Shown piece by piece: positions 27,701-35,399 of a DNA stretch of 64,000 nucleotides (its first letter is position 1; each line of letters begins with the position of its first letter). Position numbers and translations under genes: made by a program. The notes below the pieces were generated by a model. That model ran no database searches. It was not told where the DNA came from and saw only the letters and a program-made list of their open reading frames with translations. The stretch spans positions 1 through 64,000 of the forward strand of contig CALFEQ010000156.1 in assembly GCA_937949945.1 (NCBI GenBank), given 5' to 3'. This DNA comes from an uncultured Myxococcales bacterium (GTDB lineage: Bacteria > Myxococcota_A > Polyangia > Polyangiales > Polyangiaceae).

Positions 27701-28238
27701 CCTGGCCATCTACCGCCTCACGTTCGGCCAGCCCGACGCGCGTGCGTGGCTCGACGAGCTGGGCGCCGACCTCGATGCGATGCCCGCCGAGGATGCCGCG
27801 GCCACGCGCGCGCGGCTCCGGAGCTACACGCTCGACCTGTCGCCCTTCGACCGTGCGGTGCTCGAGGCGGAGGCCCGACGATGTGCCGAAGAGATCCTCG
27901 CCGACGGCGACCGAGCGGCCCTCGACAGACTGCTCGCGCACGCTCGCGAGCTCCTCGAGTCCGGGAAGCTCACGGACGCCGACGCAGCGGCGCTCCGTGC
28001 CGTGCTCGAGGCAGCAGCCGATCCGAGCGCACCGTCGCGCGTCGAGGCGGTGGCGGCGCTCGTCTACCTGCACAACCCGTTCGACGAGCACCTCGACGCG
28101 CATCCCGAGCTCGGCCTCGTGGACGATCTGGAGGTCCTCCGCGCCGCCGCGCGCGCGGTCCGCGCGGAGCGACGCCGGCCGTCTGCGCGCCGGCCCGCGG
28201 CGGCACCGACACGGCAAACGGTACCGCTGGAGGCGTGA
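24792..28238 (+). CDS. Large SF2 helicase of the five-gene operon
   Basis: This 1148-residue protein has Walker A LADEVGLGKTIVTRAVL near residue 42 and a DEXH-box variant ILDELQKFG near 230, with LALSATPFDLRSR near 260. The second lobe contains TTSVGQEGLDLHFYCRDV near residue 820 and LEQREGRVQRY near 855, which are helicase motifs V and VI. The ATP-binding N-terminus with the DEVGLGKT phrase resembles RapA/SNF2-like translocases. The C-terminal 250 residues are charged and helical. It closes the overlap-coupled operon begun by drmD. Together with the PLD-like protein it is the likely translocase/nuclease effector pair. Confidence 0.85.
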   Translation: MKRDETSTLELTLFQRRTVEHIVRCLEARNRPRRFLLADEVGLGKTIVTRAVLERLAEKHGRIRALYVTSNAAIAAQNRGKLLGPNGTAVDIGRLTLAAKELGRLVRRKEGVELFPLSYHTSFAVRGPGLAEERRLLLHLVAQTFGWNITQRLAEVFRGPARNWERERWRASLMSEFESARIDKRRLATMWRPHVERLRHATETDASLVQALRIGLTKVVLDRLEPDIVILDELQKFGAIEDARDPDSLMAHLLGRGVRVLALSATPFDLRSRESAEAHGRLMELVSFLWAEPENGPRARELKGALEQFREAITRAVEGADATTARCAIEAKQRLETCLRPIMCRTERARFVDPDADLVERRGSKDEAPKPSRRSVLDFHALAQVAEKEPPARLLDYWASCPTPLSFVDHRYRVHEELGRKALGRELRVARRDFATITERSTRLAQLARHVFGAEDDPCLHLWAPPSPTMRYYADDRLGAAPSKILVFSHWRFVPRAIATTVSALEERRLPGGVTSRTQPLRFRRRLSFSVFDVAFPSNGLAEVIRPRAIAEASPSDMIERAMKRLEEALGRCNVRVVRNARRVSPWQAIARLERDDLDALASRRVRRAHEEAIHRASHLERLAAWRAAREPLVISRAVLRRIAEIALFSPAVAFRRAFLEQYGRSSSPGHAPEVMAAMTSYFNRPIVQRVIRAAVRSRRRVIKTVGRRGYVDDILEYAVAGHIQAVADEYAFLLARVAGEKTHEDAERHLVRVLELRPPQLRVHFARQKRSEPVATHLAMAFGDRDEGDDDETTRGAAHHRETVRMAFQSPFWPFVLATTSVGQEGLDLHFYCRDVMHWNLPTSPIDLEQREGRVQRYLSFAVRRGMASSIARAQGAPPRWSELVAEARRRTRLEGVHRRGLSPHWLFDGVVGPAPAVAPSAPTIGARVADEATHASNGARRTDAGMVRHLPFAWRSKDWLRFRELESRLAIYRLTFGQPDARAWLDELGADLDAMPAEDAAATRARLRSYTLDLSPFDRAVLEAEARRCAEEILADGDRAALDRLLAHARELLESGKLTDADAAALRAVLEAAADPSAPSRVEAVAALVYLHNPFDEHLDAHPELGLVDDLEVLRAAARAVRAERRRPSARRPAAAPTRQTVPLEA

Positions 28239-28268
28239 GGGAGGACGCCGCATGCCCTCCCGGAACCG

Positions 28269-29375
28269 TCACTGGAGGACTGGAGGCAAGCGATGACGTG
28301 GCAGCTTCCCTCGGTTCACGAGGGTCGTCAGGACGAGCCACTCGGACACTTGGAAGTATTCGGCTGCCTCCGCAATCCCTTCCTCGTCCATCCCGTGTTC
28401 GTCGGTGAACGCGTCGAGCGCATCCCACGGACACAAGAGCTCCTGAGCGAAGGCGCGCTCGAACTTCTGCAAGGCCGTCGCCGAGGTGGTCACCGGGAGG
28501 AAGTGCTCGGCCTCACTCGACGCGATCGCACAGCCGATCAGTCGTCCGAGGTAGAAGCGCTGTGAAGTCACGCGGTTGCTCGTGACGAGGATGGCGGTGC
28601 GACCGCCCGTCACACCATTTCGAAAGCCGCCGACGGGCGTATCACGGCGCTTCCACACCTCCGCGGAGAGCGGGAGCTTCACCTGCAGCAGGTCCTCGAG
28701 CACTTCGTTGGTCAGCGGCCCCTTCGGGAGCCCGTGAGCCTTCCTCAGGTGCTGAGCGGCTCGAACCGCACGCACCCACGGGACTCCTTCACCGGAAGCC
28801 GCACCGTGAAGTCCTGCGTCGGCCGTCCAACGGAGGTCGACCGTCGTCGACGATGCCCGCATCCGCGCGAGCGCCTCCCGCGCCGCGGCGAGAGACCCTT
28901 TTCCCTGGAGCTGAGCGAAAGTCTCCTCACCGACACGCCGCCCGAAGTCGTCGACGAAATGATGGGCCTCCTCGAGCCACGCGTCGGAGGCTTCACCAGG
29001 ATCGATGCCTGCGAGCGCCTGCCACTTGCATGTCTCCGCGAGACTCGGGCGAAACCTCTCCTCCCGTAGCTCGGCCCGCAGCTCGGCGATCGTCGTCACG
29101 TTCGGAGCGCACGTCGCCAGACGCCCCTCGACCATGTCGAAGAACCGTTCGAGCGCCGCTTCGAAGTCAGCCGCCGGGATGTCGACCATCGCACTCCGCA
29201 GGAATCGAACCGCGGCAGCATCACGCTCCAGCTCCGCCTCTTGACGAAGCTGGATGAACTCCCCGTCGCTCGTGATGGTGAGCGGCGGCCACACGCAGCC
29301 ATGCCCAGCGGCGGGAAGGCAGTGAGCCGTACGCCAGCCGAAGGATGGATGCGTCGATTCCCCCTCCCAACGCAA
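28269..29375 (-). CDS. ImmA/IrrE-like protein without HExxH
   Basis: At least 368 residues are encoded, starting at TTG 29375. The same frame is open further upstream to about 29515 (including REWFLIHWW), so the true start may lie there. The N-terminal part has W-rich, carbohydrate-like phrases (GHGCVWPPLTI, TSDGEFIQL). The C-terminal 150 residues follow the ImmA/IrrE layout (VTSNRVTSQRFYLGRLIGCA, FERAFAQELLCPWDAL, AAEYFQVSEWLVL), but the zinc-binding HExxH is replaced by FERAFAQEL. It is therefore a probable non-catalytic relative, perhaps a sensor. It points against all neighbouring defence genes. Its 5' end lies about 100 bp from the duplication junction and may be truncated by it. Confidence 0.65.
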   Translation of the reverse strand: MRWEGESTHPSFGWRTAHCLPAAGHGCVWPPLTITSDGEFIQLRQEAELERDAAAVRFLRSAMVDIPAADFEAALERFFDMVEGRLATCAPNVTTIAELRAELREERFRPSLAETCKWQALAGIDPGEASDAWLEEAHHFVDDFGRRVGEETFAQLQGKGSLAAAREALARMRASSTTVDLRWTADAGLHGAASGEGVPWVRAVRAAQHLRKAHGLPKGPLTNEVLEDLLQVKLPLSAEVWKRRDTPVGGFRNGVTGGRTAILVTSNRVTSQRFYLGRLIGCAIASSEAEHFLPVTTSATALQKFERAFAQELLCPWDALDAFTDEHGMDEEGIAEAAEYFQVSEWLVLTTLVNRGKLPRHRLPPVLQ

Positions 29376-29615
29376 GCGCCACCAATGGATGAGGAACCAT
29401 TCTCGCGCGGGACGGGAGGTGCCGGGGGAATCTGCGGGTGCGAAGCCGACCAGCTGTCTTTGCGATCCCTGAAGCCGTCGTCGGCGTGCTGCTGCGCGGG
29501 GAAGCTACGCTCGCGGCTCCGGCTCGACGACTGCGGAGGCTGGTAGCTCGAGCCGCGCGCGGAGTGGCTCCCCTCGCGTCGCGCCTCTTCGCGCTGCACG
29601 CCCGGGTAGGGGTCC

Positions 29616-30205
29616 GGCGCGTTCCTCGTCGAGGCGTGCCGCTTCCTCGCCGACCAGGTCGTCGCGGCGTGGACGCGTGAGGGCAAGATCGAGGCGATCG
29701 CCGCCGAGCACGGTGACCCGCTGCTCCATGCGCGGAGGCTTGTCGCGCAGCGGTGCCTGTACGGCGTGGACAAGAACGAGATGGCCGTCGAGCTGGCGAA
29801 GCTCTCCTTGTGGCTCGTGACGCTCTCGAAGACGCTGCCCTTCACGTTCCTCGACCACGCGCTCCGCCACGGTGACAGCCTCGTCGGTCTCGACTTCGAC
29901 CAGCTCCGCGCGTTCCATTGGAAGCCGCCTGCGAAGGACGAGGAGCCGAAGAGCAAGAAGAAGCGCTCGAAGGACGTCCCCGAGGGGCAGCTCTCGCTCT
30001 TCGGGCGCGAGATCGAGCAGGCGCTCGAGGAGGCCATCGCGCTCCGTCAGAAGATCGGCGAGCTCGGCGACGCGCCGATGGACGATCGCGAGAAGGAGCG
30101 CCTGCTCTGGGACGCGCAGGACGCGCTCGACCGCGTGCGGCTCATCGGCGACGTGCTCGTCGGCGCGTTCTTCGCGCACGACAAGGACAAGGACCGCGAG
30201 AAGGA
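29616..30205 (+). repeat. 5' homology arm of methyltransferase duplication (silent copy)
   Basis: This matches 19395-19984 over 590 bp with no visible mismatch. The homology begins abruptly in the middle of SAM motif I, directly after an in-frame TAG at 29607-29609. Confidence 0.9.
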
Positions 30206-31322
30206 GCGCGCGCGGCGCGAGGAGATGGTGCGGGCGTGGCTCCTCTCGGGCGAGTCGCCGACCGAGGAGCTACGCGCGATGCAGCGCGAGATCCGCGCGC
30301 GGATTCCGGTGTTCCACTGGATGGTCGAGTTCCCGGAGGTGTTCTATGCGGGGCGGCCGGATCCGCTCGATGAAGGGCGCGAGAACCGCGCTGCGTACAT
30401 GGATGCGTTCATCGGCAATCCGCCGTTCGCAGACAAGAACGTCCTCAGCGCCGCACACGGCGAGGTCTATATTCGATGGCTTCTCGCACTACACGCCGAT
30501 TCTCACGGAAACGCGGACATCACAGCACATTTCTTCCGGCGCGCAGCTACCCTCCTCGGAACGAATGGCACCTTTGGCCTAATAGCCACCAATACGATCG
30601 CGCAAGGTGACACGCGAACAACAGGACTCAAGTGGCTCGTGCAACATGGGTGGCAAATTATCGACGCAACCACGTCCTTCAAGTGGCCAGGCTCCGCAAA
30701 CGTCGCAGTTGCGATAGTGCACGCAGCACTCGGAACCCCCGCGCCGAGAAAGGTTCGGCTTGACGGGCGAGAGGTCACGTTCATCAACTCCCAGCTCCAC
30801 GCGCGGGCCGAGCGCGCCGACGCTGTGCCCCTCGAAACGAGCCGAGCTCTATGGTTTCAGGGCGCAAAGGTATACGGGTCAGGCTTTCAACTCGATTCAC
30901 ACGAATATGAGACAGTCCTCCGAGACACTCCGCACGCTGTGGAGGTGTTGCGACCGTACATCGGCGGCGACGAGCTAAACTCCAGCCCACGACAGGAGCC
31001 TCATCGGTACGTCATCAACTTTGGCCAGCATCCACTGGACCTAGTTTCCCATCGGTGGCCAACACTCTTACACATTGTCGAACAACGCGTTCGACCAGAA
31101 CGAGAACTCGCTCGCACCGATACCGCCGACGGCGCTCACCGAAAGAAGTACTGGTGGCAATTTGCCCAGCCGCGCCCAGAGCTGTTCGAGGCAATTTCAC
31201 CGCTCAAACGCTGCCTCGCGTCCGCACGAGTTACCAAGCACCTAGTATTCAGCTTTCAGCCAACAGATCGGGTTTTCTCTGAACAGCTCAACATCTTTGT
31301 ATTCGACACATCGTCCGCATTT

Positions 31323-31838
31323 GCCGTCCTCCAATCCCGCATCCACGAGCCCTGGGCGCGCCTCCTCTCGTCCTCGATGAGGAACGACCTTCGGTACTCC
31401 GCGTCCGACTGCTTCGAGACCTTCCCCTTCCCCAAGCCCGACCCTCGCACCGTCATTCCCTCCCTCGAAGACATCGGCCAGCGCCTCTACGACGCGCGCG
31501 CCAAATACATGGTCGACGAGAACGTCGGCCTGACGATCACGTACAACCGCCTGAAGGATCCCGCGTGCACCGATCCGCGCATCCTCGAGCTGCGCGCCCT
31601 GCACGAGGAGATGGACCGCGCGGTCCTCGCGGCGTACGCGGAGAACGATCCCGACGGCAACTGGACGACCCTCGAGGTCCCGCCCTACTGCCCGATCACC
31701 GATGACGACAAGGCGAAGCTCGCCGCCTTCGAGGAGGGCGTCATCGACCGCCTCTTCGCCCTGAACGCGAAACGCGCGGAAGAGGAGAAGCGCCTCGGTC
31801 TCGGCGCGCCCGCGTCGAAGCAGAAGAAGGCGCGCGCG
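31323..31838 (+). repeat. 3' homology arm of methyltransferase duplication (silent copy)
   Basis: This is nearly identical to 21096-21612. Together with the 5' arm it brackets the divergent specificity segment of the silent cassette. Confidence 0.85.
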
Positions 31839-32017
31839 TCCGCGGCCGAAAAGCCCGCCAAGAGCGGCGATGCTTCCAAGAAGAAGCGCGCCACGAGCAA
31901 GAAGCCCGCCGCCGAGCAGCTCGTCATCCCCACCTCGTCGGAGAGCTGAGCCCCGAGCGTCACGGAGAGTGGTAAGCTCGCGAGTCGACCCGAGAGGTTC
32001 GAGCCGCGGAGAGAGCG

Positions 32018-33007
32018 ATGGCGGAAGGCCGCTTGCTGAGGAAGCTGATCAAGGCGGGCGCAGCCTCGGGATCCGAGGACTTCCGCCGCGCGGCCGAAGA
32101 GGTCATCCGCGAAGAGCGCGCCAAGAAGCACCACCTGCTCGCCTCCGACCTCGAGCGGATCCTCTACGGCGGACCGGCGCCGGCCATGCGCCGTGTCTCT
32201 CGGGACGTCCCCCGGGACCGCGAGCGCGGGCTCGACCTGGTCGAGGTGCGAGAGCCGGTGCGTGCGCTTCGCGATCTCGTCCTCGCCGACACCACGTCGG
32301 CGGTGCTCGAACGCGTGCTGCTCGAACAGCAGCGTTCCGATCTGCTCGCCTCCTACGGGCTGCGACCGATCGCGCGCCTGCTCTTCGCCGGGCCTCCGGG
32401 CTGCGGCAAGACGACGGCTGCCGAGGCGCTCGCGACGGAGCTCGGCGTCGAGCTCGTGATCGTGCGCGCAGACGCCGTCGTCTCCTCCTACCTCGGGGAA
32501 ACGGCCGCCAACCTGGGCAAGGTGTTCGACTTCATCGGCCAACTCCGATGTGTGGCCCTCTTCGACGAGTTCGACGCCATCGGCAAGGAGCGCTCGGACC
32601 CGTCGGAGCACGGCGAGCTCCGGCGCGTGGTCAACGCGTTCCTCCAGATGATGGACGCCTTCAGTGGCCGGAGCCTGCTCATCGCCGCGACGAACCACGA
32701 GCGCCTGCTCGACAGCGCCATCTGGCGCCGCTTCGACGAGGTGGTCGTCTTCGACAAGCCCACGCCCGAGCAGCTCCGCCAACTCTTCGCCCTGAAGCTG
32801 CGCGGGGTGCGCTACGAGCTGCCCATCGAGGACCGTGCGTTCTTGGCCCGCTTCAGCGGGATCTCGCACGCCGACGTCGAGCGCGTCATCGTGCGCGCCA
32901 TCAAGACGATGGCGCTCAAGGGCAGCGAGTTTCTGACACTTCCGCTCGTCGAGGATGCCCGCAAACACGAGGAAGAGCGCCTGAGGATGCTGAGCACGCA
33001 ACGCTGA
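32018..33007 (+). CDS. AAA+ ATPase partner of subtilisin-like protease
   Basis: This 329-residue single AAA+ domain protein has Walker A FAGPPGCGKTTAAEA near residue 128, Walker B CVALFDEFDAIGKE near 185, sensor 1 IAATNH, and the arginine-finger region WRRFDEVVVF near 240. The fold is of the FtsH/spastin-like clade. The N-terminal 110 residues are helical and may bind a substrate. GGAGAG precedes ATG 32018. It ends 13 bp before the protease gene, and such AAA-subtilase pairs are found repeatedly in phage-defence islands. The ATPase presumably controls or feeds the protease. The preceding gene is the silent methyltransferase cassette. Confidence 0.85.
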   Translation: MAEGRLLRKLIKAGAASGSEDFRRAAEEVIREERAKKHHLLASDLERILYGGPAPAMRRVSRDVPRDRERGLDLVEVREPVRALRDLVLADTTSAVLERVLLEQQRSDLLASYGLRPIARLLFAGPPGCGKTTAAEALATELGVELVIVRADAVVSSYLGETAANLGKVFDFIGQLRCVALFDEFDAIGKERSDPSEHGELRRVVNAFLQMMDAFSGRSLLIAATNHERLLDSAIWRRFDEVVVFDKPTPEQLRQLFALKLRGVRYELPIEDRAFLARFSGISHADVERVIVRAIKTMALKGSEFLTLPLVEDARKHEEERLRMLSTQR

Positions 33008-33020
33008 CGACGAGGAGAAC

Positions 33021-35336
33021 GTGGGGGGACTTCATCGTCATCTGCCGCTCGCCCGACAAGAACCGGTCACGGAGCGACGCCGAAGAAACGCACGCCCGCG
33101 AATACCGACGCGAGCCCCCGCGGACCACGCAACTCGACTCGATGCCGAGGTCGACGCGGCGATGGCTCAACCCAAGCCCGTCGCCGCCTTCGATCCACGG
33201 CTGCTCCTCAAGCTCGAGGTACGAGGCATCCAGCCGGACCTCCTCCAACACGTGGAGGGTTTCGAGGTCGTCAGCCACGAAGGCAACGAGCTCGTGGTGC
33301 TCTTCGCGTCCGAGCAAGGGTTGCGAGAGTTCAAGCGGCGCCTGGGCTGCGTGAAGCGCGGAGAGAAGGTCACGCGTAAGGAGATCATTTTCGCCATCGA
33401 ACGCTTCGACGTCTGGTCCCCCGACGACCGACGAGGCTCCGCCCTCGCGGCGGAAGGTCTTCCCGACGAAGCCGAGGTCGTGGTCGATGTCGAGCTCTGG
33501 CCACTCGAGCGCAGCGACCAACGCGAGCGCATGTCCGAGGCGTTCGAGGTCTGGTGCAAGGAACAGCGGTTCATCGTCGTCGACAACTTTCATCGACCGA
33601 GCCTCGTCCTGTACCGGCTGGCGGTGCCGAGGCTGGCGGTCGAAGACGTCTTGCTCCGCCATCGCGATGTCCGCACGGTGGACCTCCCGCCGCGTTACTA
33701 CCTCGACACTTCCTGCTTCGATCTTCGCGCTCAAGACCTGCCGGAGATCCCGCCAACGCCCGAGGCAGCGCCGTCGGTCGTCGTCCTCGACACCGGCATC
33801 ACGGCCAACCACCCGCTGCTCGCGCCGGCCGTCGGTGACGCCCAGAGCTTCGTCGATGGCCTCGAGGCAGCCGACCGTCACGGCCACGGCACGGCCGTTG
33901 CCGGCTTTGCCCTCTATGGCGACGTCGCGCGCCGCGCAGCGGAGAAGAACTTCGTCCCGGAGCTCCGCATCCTGAGCGGCAAACTCTTCGGAGACGACGG
34001 TCACAACCGCAAGCTTCTGCAGAACGTAATCGTCGAGGCCGTCGACTACTTCGTCGACAACTACGGTGCACGCATCTTCAACCTCTCGATGGGCGACGAA
34101 CGGAAGCCGTTCGTCGGCGGACACGTGCGCGGTCTCGCCGTCACGCTCGACGAGCTCTCACGCACGAGGAATGTCCTCTTCGTCGTGTCCGCAGGCAACT
34201 ACAAGGGCGAGGAGCAACCACCCCGTTGGCGCTCCGACTACCCAAACTATCTGCTCGAGCGCAGAGAGGCGCGAATCCTCGAGCCGGCGCCCGCCCTCAA
34301 CGTTCTCACCGTAGGAGGGCTGGCCCGCTACGAGAGGTCACACAAAGCCCAGCGTGATCCTCGCGATCCAGCAGTTGCCTGTGTTGCGCGCAAGGACCAG
34401 CCTTCTCCGTTCACACGCGCGGGGCCCGGTGCCTGCGGCGCGATCAAGCCGGAGCTGGTCGAGTACGCAGGCAACTACGCCGTGGACCACCGCAACGACG
34501 GCGAGACCAAGAAGCACGATGGCCTGCTCGGCGAGATCGCGCTGAACCACGAGTTCGTCACGCACGGCCTGTTCACGGACCGGCTCGGAACGAGCTTCGC
34601 CGCACCGAAGGTGGCTCACCTCGCGGCCAAGCTGCTCCGCGATTATCCGGATGCGAGCCCGAACCTCCTCCGCGCGCTCCTCGTCGCGAGCGCAGAAGTG
34701 CCCGATGCGGCGCACGAGCTCCAGCTCGACGAACACTCCCTTCGTCGGCTCGTCGGCTACGGCCGCCCGAACGAGCATGCGGCGCTTTATTCGACCGAAC
34801 GCCGCGTGACGCTCGTGAATGAGACCGCGATCGAGCCCGACACGCACCACTTCTACGAAGTGCCTCTGCCCGAGGACTTCCTCGCGCGTGGGGTGCGTGA
34901 ACGCTATATCACCGTCGGTATCGCGCACTGTCCCGTCGTGCGGACCACACGGTTCGACTACCGCGCGTCGAAGCTCGGCTTCCATCTCGTCGCCGGCACG
35001 GACCTCACGGAGATCACTCACGTCTTCCGGCGGTTGAAAAAGACCGAGCGCATCGAGATGCTCCCCGAGCTACGGAAAGGGAACGTCGGCAAGAACGCCC
35101 GAGACCGAGGGACCGTTCAAGCCGCACGCTACGCGTTCAGGCTGATCACGGACGACCTACGAACGAAGAAGCTCTTCGTCGTCGTGACGCACCAAGTGCC
35201 CGCCTGGGCCCAAACCCTCGTCGACCGCGAACCCTACGCCATCGTGGTCTCGCTCGAAGACCGGTCGGGCAACGATGTACGCCTGTACACCCAGGTCGAG
35301 CTCCTGGTGCGTCAGCGCGCGCGCCAGCGGGCGTAG
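33021..35336 (+). CDS. S8 (subtilisin-like) serine protease of defence pair
   Basis: This 771-residue protein starts at GTG 33021, chosen because GAGGAG lies seven bases upstream and the following HRHLPL...RAPADHATRLDAEV segment looks like the family's N-terminus. The catalytic triad is visible: VVVLDTGITANHP (Asp, near 256), DRHGHGTAVAGF (His, near 285) and GTSFAAPKVAHLAAKLL (Ser, near 525), with the oxyanion-type SAGNYKGEE near 390. There is no signal peptide, so it acts in the cytoplasm. A beta-rich C-terminal domain of 200 residues follows. With the AAA partner it is best read as a regulated protease that acts on infection; its target is unknown. Confidence 0.88.
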   Translation: MGGLHRHLPLARQEPVTERRRRNARPRIPTRAPADHATRLDAEVDAAMAQPKPVAAFDPRLLLKLEVRGIQPDLLQHVEGFEVVSHEGNELVVLFASEQGLREFKRRLGCVKRGEKVTRKEIIFAIERFDVWSPDDRRGSALAAEGLPDEAEVVVDVELWPLERSDQRERMSEAFEVWCKEQRFIVVDNFHRPSLVLYRLAVPRLAVEDVLLRHRDVRTVDLPPRYYLDTSCFDLRAQDLPEIPPTPEAAPSVVVLDTGITANHPLLAPAVGDAQSFVDGLEAADRHGHGTAVAGFALYGDVARRAAEKNFVPELRILSGKLFGDDGHNRKLLQNVIVEAVDYFVDNYGARIFNLSMGDERKPFVGGHVRGLAVTLDELSRTRNVLFVVSAGNYKGEEQPPRWRSDYPNYLLERREARILEPAPALNVLTVGGLARYERSHKAQRDPRDPAVACVARKDQPSPFTRAGPGACGAIKPELVEYAGNYAVDHRNDGETKKHDGLLGEIALNHEFVTHGLFTDRLGTSFAAPKVAHLAAKLLRDYPDASPNLLRALLVASAEVPDAAHELQLDEHSLRRLVGYGRPNEHAALYSTERRVTLVNETAIEPDTHHFYEVPLPEDFLARGVRERYITVGIAHCPVVRTTRFDYRASKLGFHLVAGTDLTEITHVFRRLKKTERIEMLPELRKGNVGKNARDRGTVQAARYAFRLITDDLRTKKLFVVVTHQVPAWAQTLVDREPYAIVVSLEDRSGNDVRLYTQVELLVRQRARQRA

Positions 35337-35399
35337 TCGTGATGGAAGGCGTTGTCGTCTCAGCGGTCATCGGCAAAGCTGTGACGCTGGGGGAGAACA

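Larger units (their letters stand above)
29616..31949 (+). pseudogene. Silent 5'-truncated DrmMI methyltransferase cassette
   Basis: The reading frame homologous to drmMI is open from GGCGCGTTC (GAFLVEA in motif I) to the stop at 31949. It lacks the first 600 or so residues, the start of motif I and any ribosome binding site; the first possible in-frame start is GTG 29766. An in-frame TAG lies just before the homology. The cassette retains motif IV (GNPPFADKN), a different and AT-richer target-recognition segment (about 30410-31320), and an intact conserved C-terminus. As it stands it cannot make a working methylase. Its intact downstream frame and near-identical arms suggest it is kept as a donor for recombination with drmMI. 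Confidence 0.85.

Noticed and set aside
29505..30179. Minus-strand frames across the silent methylase arms
   Set aside because: The same frames appear antisense to the active drmMI copy; they are shadows duplicated with the DNA.
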